From UBA6107 sp964533735 (GTDB taxonomy: Bacteria > Chloroflexota > Anaerolineae > Anaerolineales > Anaerolineaceae), in NCBI GenBank assembly GCA_964533735.1, contig CAZHMD010000001.1:558001-622000 (forward strand): 64,000 nt of DNA, given 5' to 3'. Below the pieces are notes generated by a model that searched no databases, was not told the origin of the DNA, and was given only the letters and a program-made list of their open reading frames with translations. Position numbers and translations under genes: made by a program. Numbering within the stretch: the stretch's first letter is position 1; every line of letters starts with the position of its first letter. Positions 8,609 through 16,307 of this stretch are shown one piece after another.

Positions 8609-9151
8609 ATGTCAAAATTAGAGCAGGTTATTCAGCAGTTCAAAAATGAATTAGGTGGTGATTTCGTCTCCACAGACGTGGTCGGCATGGATGGGATTTC
8701 CATCGCAGGTGGATCGGTTGATCCCAATTTCAGCGCGAGTGATGCAGCTGCACGTTTCGCAGAGATCATGAAGCTTGCCGTGAAGGTCAGCAATAAAATC
8801 GATATCGGCAAAGTCGATGATAATCTCGTCACAACGAATAAAAACTACATCATCTCTCGTTTTCTTGGTGACGGATCATACTATTGGGTGGTAGTGGTCA
8901 CTTCAAATGCCACCTTAGGGACATTGCGCATGCTCATGAACGAGTATGCCCCCCAGATGTGGGATGCCATCCCTCACGTGCTTACGGTGCAAAAAGTTGA
9001 AGAGATCCTTGAAAAACCGATGGATGTGAAGATTCAACCCGAAGCTGCTAAACCCGCAAAACCCAGGGGAAGTTTTTGGGCTGATCAAAAGTCAGAAAAG
9101 AAAGAAGACAACTCTGAGGATACAGCTGCAAAGACTTACAAGTACCCATGA
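8609..9151 (+). CDS. Roadblock/LC7-like protein with charged C-terminal tail (180 aa)
   Basis: A third Roadblock-type protein: helix SKLEQVIQQFKNELGGD, hallmark strand VVGMDGISIAGGS, and a second half YIISRFLGDGSYYWVVVV followed by a helix (LGTLRMLMNEYAPQM) up to about residue 130. The tail (130-180) is proline-, lysine- and glutamate-rich (EILEKPMDVKIQPEAAKPAK then KKEDNSEDTAAK) and looks disordered. The start has TTAGAGGAG eight bases upstream, a good site. It ends the cassette, and a strong terminator lies 80 bases downstream. It resembles the C-terminal half of the preceding gene, suggesting internal duplication. Confidence 0.8.
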   Translation: MSKLEQVIQQFKNELGGDFVSTDVVGMDGISIAGGSVDPNFSASDAAARFAEIMKLAVKVSNKIDIGKVDDNLVTTNKNYIISRFLGDGSYYWVVVVTSNATLGTLRMLMNEYAPQMWDAIPHVLTVQKVEEILEKPMDVKIQPEAAKPAKPRGSFWADQKSEKKEDNSEDTAAKTYKYP

Positions 9152-9230
9152 GATTTGTTATCCTAAATAATGGATCGATTTTCTCAGGCATTGTAAATTA
9201 ATTCACCATAATTTTTTATTCAAAACCAAG

Positions 9231-9264
9231 AAGAACTGCCAATACCTATTGGCAGTTCTTTTTT
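9231..9264 (+). terminator. Intrinsic terminator after the Roadblock cassette
   Basis: A perfect 13-bp stem (9231-9243 with 9248-9260), loop ACCT, followed by a run of T to 9264. It closes the Roadblock operon ahead of prfA. Confidence 0.93.
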
Positions 9265-9328
9265 GTGGATTTTATTTCTCAATTCTTGATATTGAGCGAG
9301 TTGTAACAAAGCAACCTGAGCGCTTGAC

Positions 9329-9337
9329 TGGTATAAT
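9329..9337 (+). promoter_or_regulatory. Extended -10 promoter for prfA
   Basis: TGGTATAAT: a consensus TATAAT (9332-9337) with the TGn extension, 37 bases before the chosen prfA start. No -35 hexamer is recognisable, which is typical of extended -10 promoters. Confidence 0.6.
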
Positions 9338-9374
9338 GGACGCGCTGCACGAAACCACTTTTTCAAAGGTATTT

Positions 9375-10448
9375 ATGCTCGAAAAACTTAAAGCAATCCA
9401 ACATCAATACGACGAACTCACGCGATTGATCGAAGAGAATGTTGAAGATTATCAAAAAGTCGGCGAATACGCCAAGGAACGCGCTGAACTTGAACAGATC
9501 TACCAGCGCTCAATTCATTACCAGGACCTCCTTAAGCAGCTTGATCAAGCCCGCGAACTGGCTTCCAGTGATGATGCAGAAATGGGCGCGCTTGCCGCGG
9601 CAGAAGCTGAAGATCTAACCCCGCAAATTGAAGCCCTTGAGAAGGAACTGAAAGCACTATTGGTCCCAAAAGATCCGCGTGATGACGCCAACGTATTTAT
9701 TGAGATCAGGGCAGGCGCAGGCGGAGACGAAGCCGGGTTGTTTGCCGCGGAATTGATGCGCATGTATATGCATTATGCCGAGCAGCGCCGCTGGACGGTT
9801 GAAATGATTACCTCCAATGAGACGGGGATCGGCGGTTTTAAAGAAGTCATCTTCACAGTTAAAGGTCGCGGGGCCTACTCCCGTTTTAAGTATGAATCCG
9901 GTGTACACAGGGTGCAACGCATCCCTTCAACTGAATCTTCCGGCAGGATCCATACCTCCACGATCACCGTAGCTGTCATGGCGGAGGTGGAGGATGTTGA
10001 CATCCAAATCCCTGAAAGTGACCTTGAGTGGGATGTTTTCCGCTCCTCAGGAGCGGGCGGGCAGAACGTGCAAAAGAACGCCACAGCCATCCGCCTTACC
10101 CACAAACCCACCGGTCTGGTTATCACCTGCCAGGATGAACGTTCACAATTGCAGAACCGCATGCGTGCACTAACCATCCTCCGCTCCAGGCTGTATGACA
10201 TGGAAATGCAGCGCATTCAATCTGAACGTGAAGTTGCCAGGCGCTCCCAGGTGGGTACCGGGGACCGCTCGGAAAAAATCCGCACATACAATTATCCCCA
10301 ATCCAGGGTAACCGACCACCGCATTAATGTGTCTTCTTACAATCTTCCAGGCGTCATGGGGGGGGATATTGATCTATTCATCGATGAGTTAGCCCAACGC
10401 GATGAAGCAGATCGATTATCTACCAGCGCGATTGATGACGAAGACTGA
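9375..10448 (+). CDS. prfA: Peptide chain release factor 1
   Basis: RF1 recognises UAA and UAG and triggers peptidyl-tRNA hydrolysis. The chosen ATG (MLEKLKAIQHQYDEL) gives 357 residues, the normal RF1 length; the longer upstream frame would run through the promoter and terminator. Visible are the helical N-terminal domain, the anticodon-like loop PST in QRIPSTESSGRIHTS (RF1 carries PxT), and the catalytic GGQ in SSGAGGQNVQKNAT, whose glutamine is the methylation target of PrmC encoded next. AAAGGT precedes the start. It heads the prfA-prmC-tsaC operon, a conserved arrangement in many bacteria. Confidence 0.97.
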   Translation: MLEKLKAIQHQYDELTRLIEENVEDYQKVGEYAKERAELEQIYQRSIHYQDLLKQLDQARELASSDDAEMGALAAAEAEDLTPQIEALEKELKALLVPKDPRDDANVFIEIRAGAGGDEAGLFAAELMRMYMHYAEQRRWTVEMITSNETGIGGFKEVIFTVKGRGAYSRFKYESGVHRVQRIPSTESSGRIHTSTITVAVMAEVEDVDIQIPESDLEWDVFRSSGAGGQNVQKNATAIRLTHKPTGLVITCQDERSQLQNRMRALTILRSRLYDMEMQRIQSEREVARRSQVGTGDRSEKIRTYNYPQSRVTDHRINVSSYNLPGVMGGDIDLFIDELAQRDEADRLSTSAIDDED

Positions 10449-11280
10449 CCTTCACACCTGGCTGCACGAATCCCAGAAAAAGTTAGCCGGGGTAAGCGAC
10501 TTCCCTGGTGTAGAGACGTATGCGATCGCCTCCTTTGTGCTTTCCCAACCCAAAGAATGGCTAATCACCCACCCTGAATATGACCTCTCCAGCCAATTGC
10601 TGGAAAAATTGGATTCTCTCATCTACCGGTTGCAGCAGGGCGAACCCCTGCCCTACCTTTTGGGGAGGCAATCCTTTTTTGGTCTTGATTTCGAGGTAAC
10701 TCCGGGCGTCCTCATTCCAAGGCCGGAAACTGAATTATTGGTAGAAGAAGCCATCCGCTGGCTGGAACTCCACCCTCACCAACGCCACATGATCGATGTC
10801 GGCACCGGGAGCGGCATTATTCCGATTACCCTCGCGGATCATTTTGAAGACCTCTCTGCGCACGCGGTGGACATCTCCTCCAATGCTCTCGATATTGCCA
10901 ATCGGAATATCCAAAACTATAATTTGCAGGAGAGGATAAAAACTTATCCCAACGATTTGCTGTCTGGAATTCCCGAGACTTTCAATTTGATCACCGCCAA
11001 CTTACCCTATATTCCGCATTCACGTTTGAGTTCATTGGCAGTTACGCGTTTTGAACCGCTCGAGGCATTGGATGGTGGTCCTGACGGATTCAAATTGATA
11101 CGCAGACTATTAGGTCAAGCACCAATAAATATCAAACCTGGTGGATTATTGCTGCTTGAAATTGACGATTCACAGGCATTAATGGCAGCTGATGAAGCCA
11201 CAAAATTCCTGCCTTCTGCTAAAATTACTGTAATCAATGACCTGGCGCAAAAACCAAGGCTATTGCGAATTCAAGTCTGA
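10435..11280 (+). CDS. prmC: Release factor glutamine N5-methyltransferase
   Basis: PrmC methylates the glutamine of the GGQ motif in release factors using S-adenosylmethionine. The 281-residue product (start MTKTDLHTWL at 10435) has an N-terminal helical recognition domain with PLPYLLGRQSFFGLDFEV and IPRPETELLVEEA, the SAM-binding motif DVGTGSGIIPITLA, and the catalytic NLPY in place of the common NPPY. The gene overlaps the end of prfA by 14 bases, so the two are probably coupled; a start 33 bases further up is also open but overlaps more. Its only expected substrate is encoded directly upstream. Confidence 0.95.
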   Translation: MTKTDLHTWLHESQKKLAGVSDFPGVETYAIASFVLSQPKEWLITHPEYDLSSQLLEKLDSLIYRLQQGEPLPYLLGRQSFFGLDFEVTPGVLIPRPETELLVEEAIRWLELHPHQRHMIDVGTGSGIIPITLADHFEDLSAHAVDISSNALDIANRNIQNYNLQERIKTYPNDLLSGIPETFNLITANLPYIPHSRLSSLAVTRFEPLEALDGGPDGFKLIRRLLGQAPINIKPGGLLLLEIDDSQALMAADEATKFLPSAKITVINDLAQKPRLLRIQV

Positions 11281-11294
11281 AACCCGGAGTGCAT

Positions 11295-11915
11295 ATGCAA
11301 ACTTTGATCCTGCCTGCTGAAAAACCCGCTGCCATTGAGTCTGCCGTCGCCTTACTCAGAGAAGGAGAAATCATCGCCTTCCCCACGGACACGGTTTACG
11401 GGTTGGGCAGCGATGCGTTTTACGCTCCCGGGATCATCAAGCTGTTTGAAGCCAAGGGTCGGGATTCCAATAAAGCCATGTCTATCCTGATCGGTGAACT
11501 CGATCAAGCGGAATTGATCACTGATCACATGACCAAATGTGCCAAGAAACTCATAAAGAGGTTCTGGCCTGGTGGGCTCACGGTGATCGTCCCCCGTAAA
11601 AGCAACCTGCCCGAATTGATCTCCACCACAAAAAATGTCGGTATCCGCATGCCCGATCACCCGGTGGCGTTGGAACTGCTGCGAACATTCGGACCACTCG
11701 CCACAACTTCTGCCAACCTTTCCGGCGGCAGCAATCCACAATCCGCGATTGACGTATTCGATCAATTGAATGGCCGCGTGCCATTAATATTAAATGGCGG
11801 AGTTTGCCCGGGTGGAATTCCTTCAACAGTTGTGGATTGTACCGGGGATAGCCCGGTGATCTTACGCCTTGGAGCGATCTCAGAAAAAGCCATCATGGCT
11901 GCTGCTGAAGATTAG
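11295..11915 (+). CDS. tsaC: L-threonylcarbamoyladenylate synthase (TsaC/Sua5/YwlC family)
   Basis: The enzyme makes threonylcarbamoyl-AMP from threonine, bicarbonate and ATP for the t6A37 modification of ANN-decoding tRNAs. The 206-residue product has the family blocks FPTDTVYGLGSDA, KAMSILI, VGIRMPDHP and TTSANLSGG, plus STVVDCTG near the end. It is of the short, single-domain type without the Sua5 extension. GGAG stands five bases before the ATG at 11295; a GTG six bases earlier is in frame but less well placed. It is the third gene of the prfA operon, 14 bases after prmC, and converges on cydC with no clear terminator between. Confidence 0.95.
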   Translation: MQTLILPAEKPAAIESAVALLREGEIIAFPTDTVYGLGSDAFYAPGIIKLFEAKGRDSNKAMSILIGELDQAELITDHMTKCAKKLIKRFWPGGLTVIVPRKSNLPELISTTKNVGIRMPDHPVALELLRTFGPLATTSANLSGGSNPQSAIDVFDQLNGRVPLILNGGVCPGGIPSTVVDCTGDSPVILRLGAISEKAIMAAAED

Positions 11916-11933
11916 CAACATCCGCCGTTCACT

Positions 11934-13679
11934 TTAATTTTCGGGCTGGAGAATCTGCACACCCTTCTGCAGGCGATAAACCGCTGCATATTTGCCGTTT
12001 GTGGCAAGCAGCGAGGCATGATCTCCCCTCTCGAGGACCTTGCCGTCCTCAAGGTAAAGAATTTCATCCATCAATTCCATGGATAAATAAGTATGCGAGA
12101 TCCACAACAATCCTGCTTGAGGAATTTCCGTTAATATCATTTTGATCAGGCTGCGCCTGATGAATGCGTCCAGGTTCACCATGGGTTCGTCCAGAATTAG
12201 GAAAGGTCGATCCTGAAGTATTAATCGCGCGATGAGGATGCGCTGCAATTCCCCCCCGCTGACCATCGTTCCCCGCTCTCCCAACCAGGTGTCCAGTCCT
12301 TGCGGTAATGTGGTTACCCAGGTTTCCAGTCCAACGCGCCTGAGAACGCGGCGAATTTCATCTTCACTGGTGTCCGTCCTGGCAAAAAGCAGATTTTGCC
12401 GCAGGCTGCAGTTGAATAAATACGCGTCCTGTGGCAGCACTCCGAATTGACTGCGCACGGATTCGTTTTCCAGCGTTTGAATGTCCACTCCATTTACGAA
12501 AATCCCGCCTCTATCGGGGACGTTAAACTTGAGGATCAATTCGACCAGGCTGGATTTACCCCCGCCGCTCGGGCCAACGATGGCGATTTTCCTCCCTTTT
12601 ATTAAATCAAACGAAATGTGTTCCAGCGAAAATTCTGAATCCTCCCCCCGCAGGAAAGTGACATCCTCCAGGCGTAAATCTGTAACTTCGCCATCTATAA
12701 GGCGGAGTAGTTCAACATTTTCAGCAGTACTCTGATCAGCGATCTGAAATAGTCTTGCGGCTGACGAAACACACTCCGTGAGCCGTTGTGCCGCCGCAGG
12801 TAGAACCTGGGCAGCTTCAAAACTCGCCATGGTTACCAGTACGATCACGGCTAATGAAATGCCTGTAATGAATTCATCCTGAATAAGCGGGACGGAAAAC
12901 CAGACCAATGCCAGCACGGTAAGGTTCATTACGGTCAGCACCAATGCATTATTGATCCCCCCCAACATGGATGTCTGCAGTTGCGCCGCATTTGCCTGCT
13001 TATTAACTGCAATTGCTTTTCCCATTTGGGTATGGCTTGTCCCAAATGCCTGAAGCTCTTCCAGTCCCGCCAGGGTTTCCACCAGGGTTGCGCTGAGATC
13101 TGCGTTGTATCGGGCGGTATTCTGCGCAGCCCTCCGCGTGAGGACCACTGACACCAAAGGCAGCACCAAACCTGTGATCAACAATCCGCCTGCCAGTATC
13201 CAACCCAATTGGGCATCGAATTTACCCGCAAACAAACTGACGCCCGTGGTAACTACCAGGAAAACGATGAATGGCGCAAGGACGCGCACATAAAAGTTTT
13301 CCAGCGTTTCAAGATCACGCAGGATGCGGTCCAGCAAGTCACCGGAGCGGTAAATGGAGCGGTCATCCTGTTTTACCAGCGATAACTTTTGGTAGAACCA
13401 TACCCGCAGCGATGAAATGATGTGCAGGTTCACCGAGTGAGAGACCAGCCGTTCTCCATAACGGAACGCTGCCCGACTGATGCCAAAGAAACGCACCCCC
13501 ACGATGGCGACCTGTAATTCCGCAATGGAAGGGTGCAGGGCGGCGGAAGCGATAAGGTAGGCAGAGGTTCCCAATAGTCCGATGCCGGCGGCAATGGTTG
13601 CCACACCCATCAGGATGGATAGCGCGACTTCCCCAAGGTAAGGTTTGAAAAAACGCAGCAGGTGAAAAACACTCCTCAT
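11934..13679 (-). CDS. cydC: Thiol reductant ABC exporter subunit CydC
   Basis: A 581-residue half-transporter: six membrane segments in residues 1-310, then the nucleotide-binding domain with Walker A GPSGGGKSS, signature VSGGELQR and Walker B LILDEP; the segment after it reads MVNLD rather than the common TSALD. CydDC exports cysteine and glutathione to the outside and is needed for cytochrome bd assembly in E. coli. It overlaps cydD by 4 bases (ATGA), the expected heterodimer partner. No cydAB genes are in the window. CydC and CydD were told apart by gene order and sequence feel, so a swap is possible. Confidence 0.88.
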   Translation of the reverse strand: MRSVFHLLRFFKPYLGEVALSILMGVATIAAGIGLLGTSAYLIASAALHPSIAELQVAIVGVRFFGISRAAFRYGERLVSHSVNLHIISSLRVWFYQKLSLVKQDDRSIYRSGDLLDRILRDLETLENFYVRVLAPFIVFLVVTTGVSLFAGKFDAQLGWILAGGLLITGLVLPLVSVVLTRRAAQNTARYNADLSATLVETLAGLEELQAFGTSHTQMGKAIAVNKQANAAQLQTSMLGGINNALVLTVMNLTVLALVWFSVPLIQDEFITGISLAVIVLVTMASFEAAQVLPAAAQRLTECVSSAARLFQIADQSTAENVELLRLIDGEVTDLRLEDVTFLRGEDSEFSLEHISFDLIKGRKIAIVGPSGGGKSSLVELILKFNVPDRGGIFVNGVDIQTLENESVRSQFGVLPQDAYLFNCSLRQNLLFARTDTSEDEIRRVLRRVGLETWVTTLPQGLDTWLGERGTMVSGGELQRILIARLILQDRPFLILDEPMVNLDAFIRRSLIKMILTEIPQAGLLWISHTYLSMELMDEILYLEDGKVLERGDHASLLATNGKYAAVYRLQKGVQILQPEN

Positions 13680-15421
13680 AATGCCGCCGCTTTTACCAAC
13701 CTGCTGAATTGGTTGTCCCTGACAAGCAGCTCGGGAATTTTCCCGTATTCGACCAACCTACCCTGTTCCAGCACGAGCACTTCATCCGCCAGAAGAGTTA
13801 ACGGCACATTATGCGCGATTAGAATGGCAGTTTTATTTTTCACCAATTTCTGCAGCGCGAGCATGAATTCATCATCCAGGGTGCTGTCCAGGTGAGAGGT
13901 CGGTTCATCCAATAGGACGAGCGAACCATTCTTGAGGAACGCCCGGGCAAGCGCCATCCGCTGGCGTTCACCGCTGCTGAAACGCACCCCTGATTCAAGC
14001 ATTGGCGTCTCCAATCCTTGTGGCAATCTCTGCAGCAACCCTCCAAGCATGGCATTTTCGAGGGCTTCTTCAACTTGATTCGGGGTGTAAACCTGGTCAA
14101 AAAGACGTACATTTTCAAGCAGGCTGGCGTTAAAGAGGGCAGGTTTTTGTCCGACCCAGCTGACTTGACTGCGCCAAACTTCTGGAGACCACGTTTGGAT
14201 CCTCACTCCATCAACCTCAATTTTCCCGGAGGATGGCTGCAGGAACTGCATTAACAAATGGAAAAGCGTACTTTTCCCTGCACCGTTTTCCCCAACCAGG
14301 GCATATATCGTATCCCGTTCAAATTGAAAACTGAAATCGCGCAGGGCAAATGCTGTTGAACCTTCGTAGGCATAGGTGACGTGGTCTACATAAATACGGT
14401 TTATTTCGGCAGGAAAAGGAGTATCCACAGTATTGCCGATGGATGTTCCTGGAAATTCTTCAGGGGTATCCAGGAGTCTGAAAATGCTTACTGCTGCCGA
14501 AACACCGCTCATGCCGGCGTGGTAACGCATGCTGAGGTTGCGCATGGGCAAATAGAATTCGGGAGCCACCAGGAGGATGAAGAATGCCTGTTGAAAGCCG
14601 ATTTGCGCGTAAAGCAGCCGCAGACCGATTTCTACCGCCACAACCGCTGTGGCGATGGTGGTCACCATTTCCAGTACAAAAGCAGCGAGGAAAGTGATCT
14701 TGAGCACATTCAGGGTCGTGAGTCGGTATTGTTCACTGACCTTATGGATTTCCTGCAATCGTTGTCCACTCCTGCCCAAAAGCAGCAAGGTCTTTAAACC
14801 GCGGATGGAATCCAGCAGGAAGTCTCCCATCTGCCTCAATTTTGTCCATTGGCGCGCGGTGACTCCGGCCGCCATACGCCCGATCAACACCATGAAGAGC
14901 GGGATAAGAGGTGCAGTAACAAGGAAAACGATCCCGGTCAGCAAATCCAGGGGCCAAACAAACACCAGGATTGCCAGCGGCAGTATGGCAGATAATACCA
15001 CCTGGGGAAGGAATTGACTGAAGTAGCTGTCCAGGGCATCTACACCCTGCAGGCAGGTGGTGGCTATCTCGCCTGTCTTTTGCCTTTTCAGCCACACCGG
15101 TCCCAGGCGGTCGATCTTTAGTAAAAGCAAGCTGCGCAATTCGGATTTTACTGTCACTGCCAGTTTTGCTGCCAGAGTGTCATTAATGAAGGTGAAAACC
15201 GCTCGAACAAGCACGATCGCGAGGATAACGCGCAGGGCCGGGAGTACCTGGGCTAATAAGGAATGACCTAAAAAAAGGTCATCTATGACCTGGCTCAGTT
15301 TCCAGGATTGAAAAATGATCAATACACTGGCAATGAACCCTGCCAATATTGTGAATGGAAGCAGTGCTCCTGTCTTCCAGGTAAAGGCAATTAACCGGTT
15401 GTGCGTTTTCATCTCCTTCAT
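13676..15421 (-). CDS. cydD: Thiol reductant ABC exporter subunit CydD
   Basis: A half-transporter of about 581 residues with six membrane segments and an ABC domain: Walker A GENGAGKST, signature FSSGERQR, and LLDEPTSHLD. The start was set at ATG 15421 (MKEMKTHN); an ATG at 15412 is possible and a TTG at 15448 unlikely. PVWLKRQKTGEIATTCLQGVDALDSYFSQFLPQ resembles the CydD intracellular loop (shown here in part: TGEIATTCLQGVDALDSYF). With CydC it would form the exporter of thiols for periplasm-side redox and haem protein maturation. Gene order is cydD then cydC, as in most operons. Confidence 0.88.
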   Translation of the reverse strand: MKEMKTHNRLIAFTWKTGALLPFTILAGFIASVLIIFQSWKLSQVIDDLFLGHSLLAQVLPALRVILAIVLVRAVFTFINDTLAAKLAVTVKSELRSLLLLKIDRLGPVWLKRQKTGEIATTCLQGVDALDSYFSQFLPQVVLSAILPLAILVFVWPLDLLTGIVFLVTAPLIPLFMVLIGRMAAGVTARQWTKLRQMGDFLLDSIRGLKTLLLLGRSGQRLQEIHKVSEQYRLTTLNVLKITFLAAFVLEMVTTIATAVVAVEIGLRLLYAQIGFQQAFFILLVAPEFYLPMRNLSMRYHAGMSGVSAAVSIFRLLDTPEEFPGTSIGNTVDTPFPAEINRIYVDHVTYAYEGSTAFALRDFSFQFERDTIYALVGENGAGKSTLFHLLMQFLQPSSGKIEVDGVRIQTWSPEVWRSQVSWVGQKPALFNASLLENVRLFDQVYTPNQVEEALENAMLGGLLQRLPQGLETPMLESGVRFSSGERQRMALARAFLKNGSLVLLDEPTSHLDSTLDDEFMLALQKLVKNKTAILIAHNVPLTLLADEVLVLEQGRLVEYGKIPELLVRDNQFSRLVKAAAL

Positions 15422-15549
15422 TTTGCCTGACTTTATTTGAATCGTCAAACAAAAAGCACCTGCGGTTGGTTTGCGCCGCGGTGATCAAAGATTGATGAAT
15501 AGATTTTCTGTCGTCCAGGTTCTGATCAATTAGTCAAACAAGATCTCTT

Positions 15550-16233
15550 CTATACAAATTGCAACTGATAGAGAACATCTTTTAGCCCGGCAGCAAAGAC
15601 CTCGGTCATAATGTCATCGTCAACTTTATAAACGCCGCCGTAAACCCCGTCTCCAATCGCCTTTTTTACCTCTGCTGAGTTGAGAATGCTGTCGGTGACG
15701 AACGGACTTTTTTCGGTGTCCGGAATGGCTCCAGTGCGCACGAACGGAAACGCTTCGATCCAGCCGGCATGAAAAGTCTTCAGGTGATGATTTTCAGCAA
15801 TGGTTGTCACATTGGGCGCTTTCCACCATTCGTACCAATTGATTTTCAGGTCCGGCAGCTCATTGACCAGTTCGCCGAGGGAAACCTTGGCAGGCGTATT
15901 GCCGCCGTGTCCATTGAGGATGACGATGCGTTTAAATCCCTGGTGGTAGACCGATCGAACCATGTCTTCAACGATTTTCAGCAGGGTTTCCACGCGGATG
16001 CTGATGGTACCCGGGTAATCCGCGAAGTACGAAGAACAGCCAAAGTTCAATGGCGGCGCAACGATCACCCCTGATTGCTGCGAAGCCGCATCCGCTAACG
16101 CTAACGGGATCTTCACATCCGTGCTGGTGCACAGAAAACCATGCTGCTCCGTTGCCCCCAGCACCATGAGCAAACGATCCTCTTTCTTCAAATATGTTTC
16201 AACTTCCATCCAGTTCATTTCACCCAGGCGCAT
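15550..16233 (-). CDS. Creatininase-family amidohydrolase
   Basis: A 227-residue member of the creatininase family, metal-dependent amide-bond hydrolases that include creatinine amidohydrolase and the FAPy deformylase of riboflavin/F420 biosynthesis. Seen are the metal-site blocks GATEQHG (with the E and H ligands), a following D in STDVKIPLALA, and NGHGGN. The start at 16233 has GAGGT five bases upstream. It sits 129 bases upstream of the cydDC genes in the same direction and follows a terminator. Substrate cannot be told from sequence; the family call is firm. Confidence 0.88.
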   Translation of the reverse strand: MRLGEMNWMEVETYLKKEDRLLMVLGATEQHGFLCTSTDVKIPLALADAASQQSGVIVAPPLNFGCSSYFADYPGTISIRVETLLKIVEDMVRSVYHQGFKRIVILNGHGGNTPAKVSLGELVNELPDLKINWYEWWKAPNVTTIAENHHLKTFHAGWIEAFPFVRTGAIPDTEKSPFVTDSILNSAEVKKAIGDGVYGGVYKVDDDIMTEVFAAGLKDVLYQLQFV

Positions 16234-16261
16234 GAAAACCTCACTTGTGTTGTTTATCCTA

Positions 16262-16300
16262 TTATACAAAAACCGGGACGGTTCAAACCGTCCCGGCATT
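16262..16300 (-). terminator. Terminator after leuS
   Basis: Inverted repeat CCGGGACGGTT / AACCGTCCCGG (16273-16283 and 16286-16296). On the minus strand it is followed by a run of T (TTTTTG). It lies 8 bases beyond the leuS stop and separates leuS from the creatininase-like gene. Confidence 0.85.
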
Positions 16301-16307
16301 TATTGAA

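Noticed and set aside
9249..9374. Upstream extension of prfA
   Set aside because: The extra 42 codons run through a terminator and promoter and exceed the family length.
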